Positions 5,127 to 7,151 of a DNA stretch of 7,151 bases are shown in pieces. Position 1 is the first letter of the stretch. The number at the start of each line of letters is the position of its first letter. The translations under genes and the position numbers were made by a program. The DNA is from Deltaproteobacteria bacterium RIFOXYA12_FULL_61_11 (GTDB lineage: Bacteria; Bdellovibrionota_F; JAHFAK01; YA12-FULL-61-11). The stretch is from contig MGSU01000226.1 of the NCBI GenBank assembly GCA_001799195.1, forward strand, positions 1-7,151. Reading direction: 5' to 3'. The notes beneath the pieces are model-generated. The model searched no databases. It worked only from the letters and a program-made list of their open reading frames with translations, and had not been told where the DNA came from.

Positions 5127-7028
5127 TCATGCGACCGCGGTGTAGGTGCCAAACCAGTAAATGGTCGAGTTGCTGGAGACGTTCTGGTAGCTGAAGAATC
5201 CAAACCCATCGCGGTCGGCGTCCCAGAGCGTCGGCGAACCACTGAAGTTGTAGCTGCTGGTCTCCGTAAACGTGATCGAGGACGGCGTGGCCGGGAAGCG
5301 CGAGCGGAAGGTGTTCGCGCCTCCCACGGCCATGTTCCGGGTCGCGTTGTAGGTGTTGTGCGTCTCGAAGCCGCAGCGCCCGACCTCGCGCGTCGAGCCG
5401 GTCATCTCGAAAGCCGAGTTGACCGTGGAACTCATCGGCAGCATCCAGGTTCGAGTCCAGTCGGTGAAGGTCAGCGTGAAGCTGTTGTCGTGGAACATCT
5501 CGAAGGCGGTCCGCGAGAAGCGGAAGCCACCGGCGTAGTTCCCGGCCAGGTCGCGTTGCCAGGCGCTACCGTTCCAGAAGGCGTTGACCGTGAACCAGAT
5601 CGAGTCGTTGTCGGCGTGGACCCGGAAGTGTGAGGCGTTGGACCCGACTCCGACCGCATCCCAGAGGAGCACCTTGCCCGTCCCGAAATTGGGTTGATGG
5701 ATGGGGCGGTGCTGCCCGGCGTTGGTCTCGTTGCCCCGGTAGTGGTCGTCCTCGAAGGCGTCGATGATCTCGGCAAGCGCGGTCTCGACGTTGGAGGCGC
5801 TGAGGTTGCCGCCCGAGTCAGCGACCGAGATAGCCGAGGCCGCGTGCGCGCCGCTCGTCGCGCCGACGTGAGTGTTGACGTCCCCGAGCAACTCCGCGAG
5901 CTGGCTGTCGACGGTCCCTGCGGCAAGGGCGTTCGGGCTGCCCGAGACCGCATTCGCGCCGACCCGAGAGGCGCCCGCAGAGCCAGCGGTCTGCAAGGCC
6001 AGGTCGCTCACGATCTCCTGGAGCTGCGCCTGGACCGTCGTGCCGGCGATGTAGCTGTGAACGGCGGCGGCGATGGCGCTCGCGTTGTGCGCGCCCGACG
6101 TGGCGCCGAGGTGGGCGTTGAGCCAGCCGAGGATCTGCGAGAGGTGGCTGTCCACGTTGCTCGCCGCGAGCGCGTTCGGGGTGCCGCTCACCGCGTCCGC
6201 GCCCACGCGCTGCGCGCCCGGGTTTCCTGCCGCGGCCGAGGAGAGGTCGTCGACCAGCTCGTCGATGGCGGCCTGGACGTCGCTGGCGGCGACGAAGCCG
6301 TGAGGCGTGTAGTCGATGTCGGTCGCGGGGTGGCGCCGGGCCGTACCGCCGAAGTGGCCGGCCAGCTCGGAATCGACCTCATCGAGCGCGGCCTGCACCG
6401 TGTTGACCGCGGGCGCGAGAATGCTCCACACGCCGCTCACGATCTGGACCGCGTCGCCCTGGGCGAAGATGAAGGCCTGGCGACGGCTCACGTCGATGTC
6501 CGGGGCCAGGATCTGGGTCTGGGCGTTCTTGCGCAGCACGTCGCAGACGAGCAGCTCGTCCGGCATGAGCGGCACCTTGGAAGCGCCGCCCACCGGCCCG
6601 AGCGGGCCCTGCCGGACCACGACCTCGAAGGACTCGTCGCGCCGGAAGAATACCTGCTGGGAGTTGCCGTCGGTGCGCGGGTCGCTGAGCAGCCGCTCGA
6701 AGCGCAGGAACAGGCCGAGCCACCGCTCCTGCCCGGCCACGGGCACCTCGGTGGGGATGCCGGTGAGGTCCACCGAGCAGTCCACCACCTGGCCCGTGCC
6801 GAAGAAGATGCGCTGGCCCAGGTTGTCGTAGGCTCGGGCCGGCGCGGTCAGGTCGACGGTGAGGTTCGGGACCGGCGAGTGGGGCGTGGGCTCCGCCCCG
6901 CTGATGATGCCGTAGACCCCGATGTCCGCGGCCAGGTTGCGGTCGGCCAGCTCGAGCAGCTCGAAGGCCAAGTCCAGCTCGGCCTCGGTGACCTTCTGGC
7001 GAAAAAAGAAATCGGTTCGTCCAGACAT
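5127..7028 (-). CDS. Phage tail-fibre-like protein with 81-residue repeats
   Basis: Predicted 633-residue structural protein of a tailed phage, probably a tail fibre or baseplate-attached adhesin that contacts the host surface. I see three regions. The N-terminal part (about 1-205, opening [20 protein letters not shown]) would be the attachment domain. The middle (about 211-426) holds repeats of exactly 81 residues with VQAALDE-like helices and GATSGAH turns, a style known from phage fibres. The C-terminal part (about 430-633) is rich in aromatic residues, Ser, Thr and Asn, looks beta-stranded and is the likely receptor-binding tip. The start chosen is the ATG at 7028, because AAGGAG lies about 6 bases upstream; a TTG at 7115 in the same frame would add 29 residues but has no visible ribosome binding site. 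It leads a tightly spaced set with the zinc-ribbon, amidase and holin-like genes. That it is a fibre is inferred from composition, repeats and context; no named family was recognised for the N-terminus. Confidence 0.75.
   Translation of the reverse strand: MSGRTDFFFRQKVTEAELDLAFELLELADRNLAADIGVYGIISGAEPTPHSPVPNLTVDLTAPARAYDNLGQRIFFGTGQVVDCSVDLTGIPTEVPVAGQERWLGLFLRFERLLSDPRTDGNSQQVFFRRDESFEVVVRQGPLGPVGGASKVPLMPDELLVCDVLRKNAQTQILAPDIDVSRRQAFIFAQGDAVQIVSGVWSILAPAVNTVQAALDEVDSELAGHFGGTARRHPATDIDYTPHGFVAASDVQAAIDELVDDLSSAAAGNPGAQRVGADAVSGTPNALAASNVDSHLSQILGWLNAHLGATSGAHNASAIAAAVHSYIAGTTVQAQLQEIVSDLALQTAGSAGASRVGANAVSGSPNALAAGTVDSQLAELLGDVNTHVGATSGAHAASAISVADSGGNLSASNVETALAEIIDAFEDDHYRGNETNAGQHRPIHQPNFGTGKVLLWDAVGVGSNASHFRVHADNDSIWFTVNAFWNGSAWQRDLAGNYAGGFRFSRTAFEMFHDNSFTLTFTDWTRTWMLPMSSTVNSAFEMTGSTREVGRCGFETHNTYNATRNMAVGGANTFRSRFPATPSSITFTETSSYNFSGSPTLWDADRDGFGFFSYQNVSSNSTIYWFGTYTAVA
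5751..6398 (-). repeat. Three 243-bp (81-codon) repeats inside the fibre gene
   Basis: Three copies in register: residues 211-291, 292-372 and 373 to about 426, the last lacking its final third. Anchor positions recur exactly 81 apart: V211/V292/V373, H225/H306/H387, H233/H314/H395 and I238/I319/I400. The best-conserved parts are RVGAxAVSGxPNALAA (residues 274-289 and 355-370) and GATSGAHxASAI in copies 2 and 3. Residues 272-321 and 353-402 agree at 34 of 50 positions with no gap. Copy 1 is more diverged, with [12 protein letters not shown] in the second block. This suggests duplication of a structural unit in a fibrous, probably trimeric, shaft. Confidence 0.85.
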
Positions 7029-7151
7029 CGGCGCTCCTTGGGCGGTCTGCCTCCAGAGGGGCAAAGCCTCGAGGGCGCCGGACGGGGACACGGTCGGGAC
7101 ATCCGCGATTGACAAGAGGTCGAAAAGCGACTACGGTTATCGTAATAGGAG
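7029..7151 (-). other. Leader region upstream of the fibre gene
   Basis: It contains the AAGGAG ribosome binding site for the fibre gene. In the fibre frame, stops occur at 7139-7137 (TAA) and shortly after (TAG), so the fibre reading frame does not continue into an upstream gene. The first codons on the minus strand (CTC CTA TTA CGA TAA) could be the end of an upstream gene, but five codons cannot show this. No clear promoter was seen. Confidence 0.3.

Noticed and set aside
5694-7112. 472-codon open frame on the plus strand
   Set aside because: Antisense to the fibre gene, with repetitive Val/Arg/Gly/Asp composition that mirrors the fibre codons; no independent motif.
7098-7120. TTGTCA as a -35 box for the fibre gene
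   Set aside because: No acceptable -10 sequence lies 16-18 bases downstream; the same bases are also the alternative TTG start.

Overview
The window is GC-rich and all convincing genes lie on the minus strand, so they read from right to left. It looks like the late end of a tailed-phage genome or prophage in a high-GC Gram-negative bacterium, followed downstream by an inserted transposase gene. The GC content, the style of the tail-fibre repeats and the transposase family would fit a myxobacterium-like (deltaproteobacterial) or similar environmental host, but this is an impression from the sequence and not a taxonomic assignment.

In transcription order: a 633-residue tail-fibre-like protein (7028-5127) with three in-register copies of an 81-residue repeat; a small four-cysteine zinc-ribbon protein (5117-4701); an Amidase_2-type N-acetylmuramoyl-L-alanine amidase, the likely endolysin (4690-3947); and a one-membrane-segment, holin-like protein (3943-3707). 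These four genes are spaced by 3 to 10 bases, and each has a purine-rich ribosome binding site, so they look like one transcription unit for host recognition and lysis. A 221-base gap (3486-3706) with a 9-bp inverted repeat then precedes a second set of small genes: a very acidic 91-residue protein, a 113-residue protein, a 210-residue putative DNA-binding protein (two DUF2924/SAP-like modules plus a ribbon-helix-helix), and a 67-residue helical protein whose start codon directly follows the stop of the previous gene.

The left third is different. A DDE integrase-core transposase (1820-654, TTG start) carries the full D-D-E triad and has its Shine-Dalgarno sequence in the loop of a perfect 7-bp hairpin. 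No convincing terminal inverted repeats could be found by eye, so the element's borders are not defined. From 653 to 1 there is no clear gene. This stretch holds a 63-codon open tail that may be a gene remnant, two hairpins, and otherwise GC-rich sequence without recognisable coding.

No RNA genes, CRISPR arrays or known defence systems were seen. The most interesting items are the exact 81-residue fibre repeat with its histidine pairs, the duplicated DUF2924-like modules fused to a ribbon-helix-helix, the hairpin around the transposase ribosome binding site, and the inverted repeat in the gap after the lysis genes.
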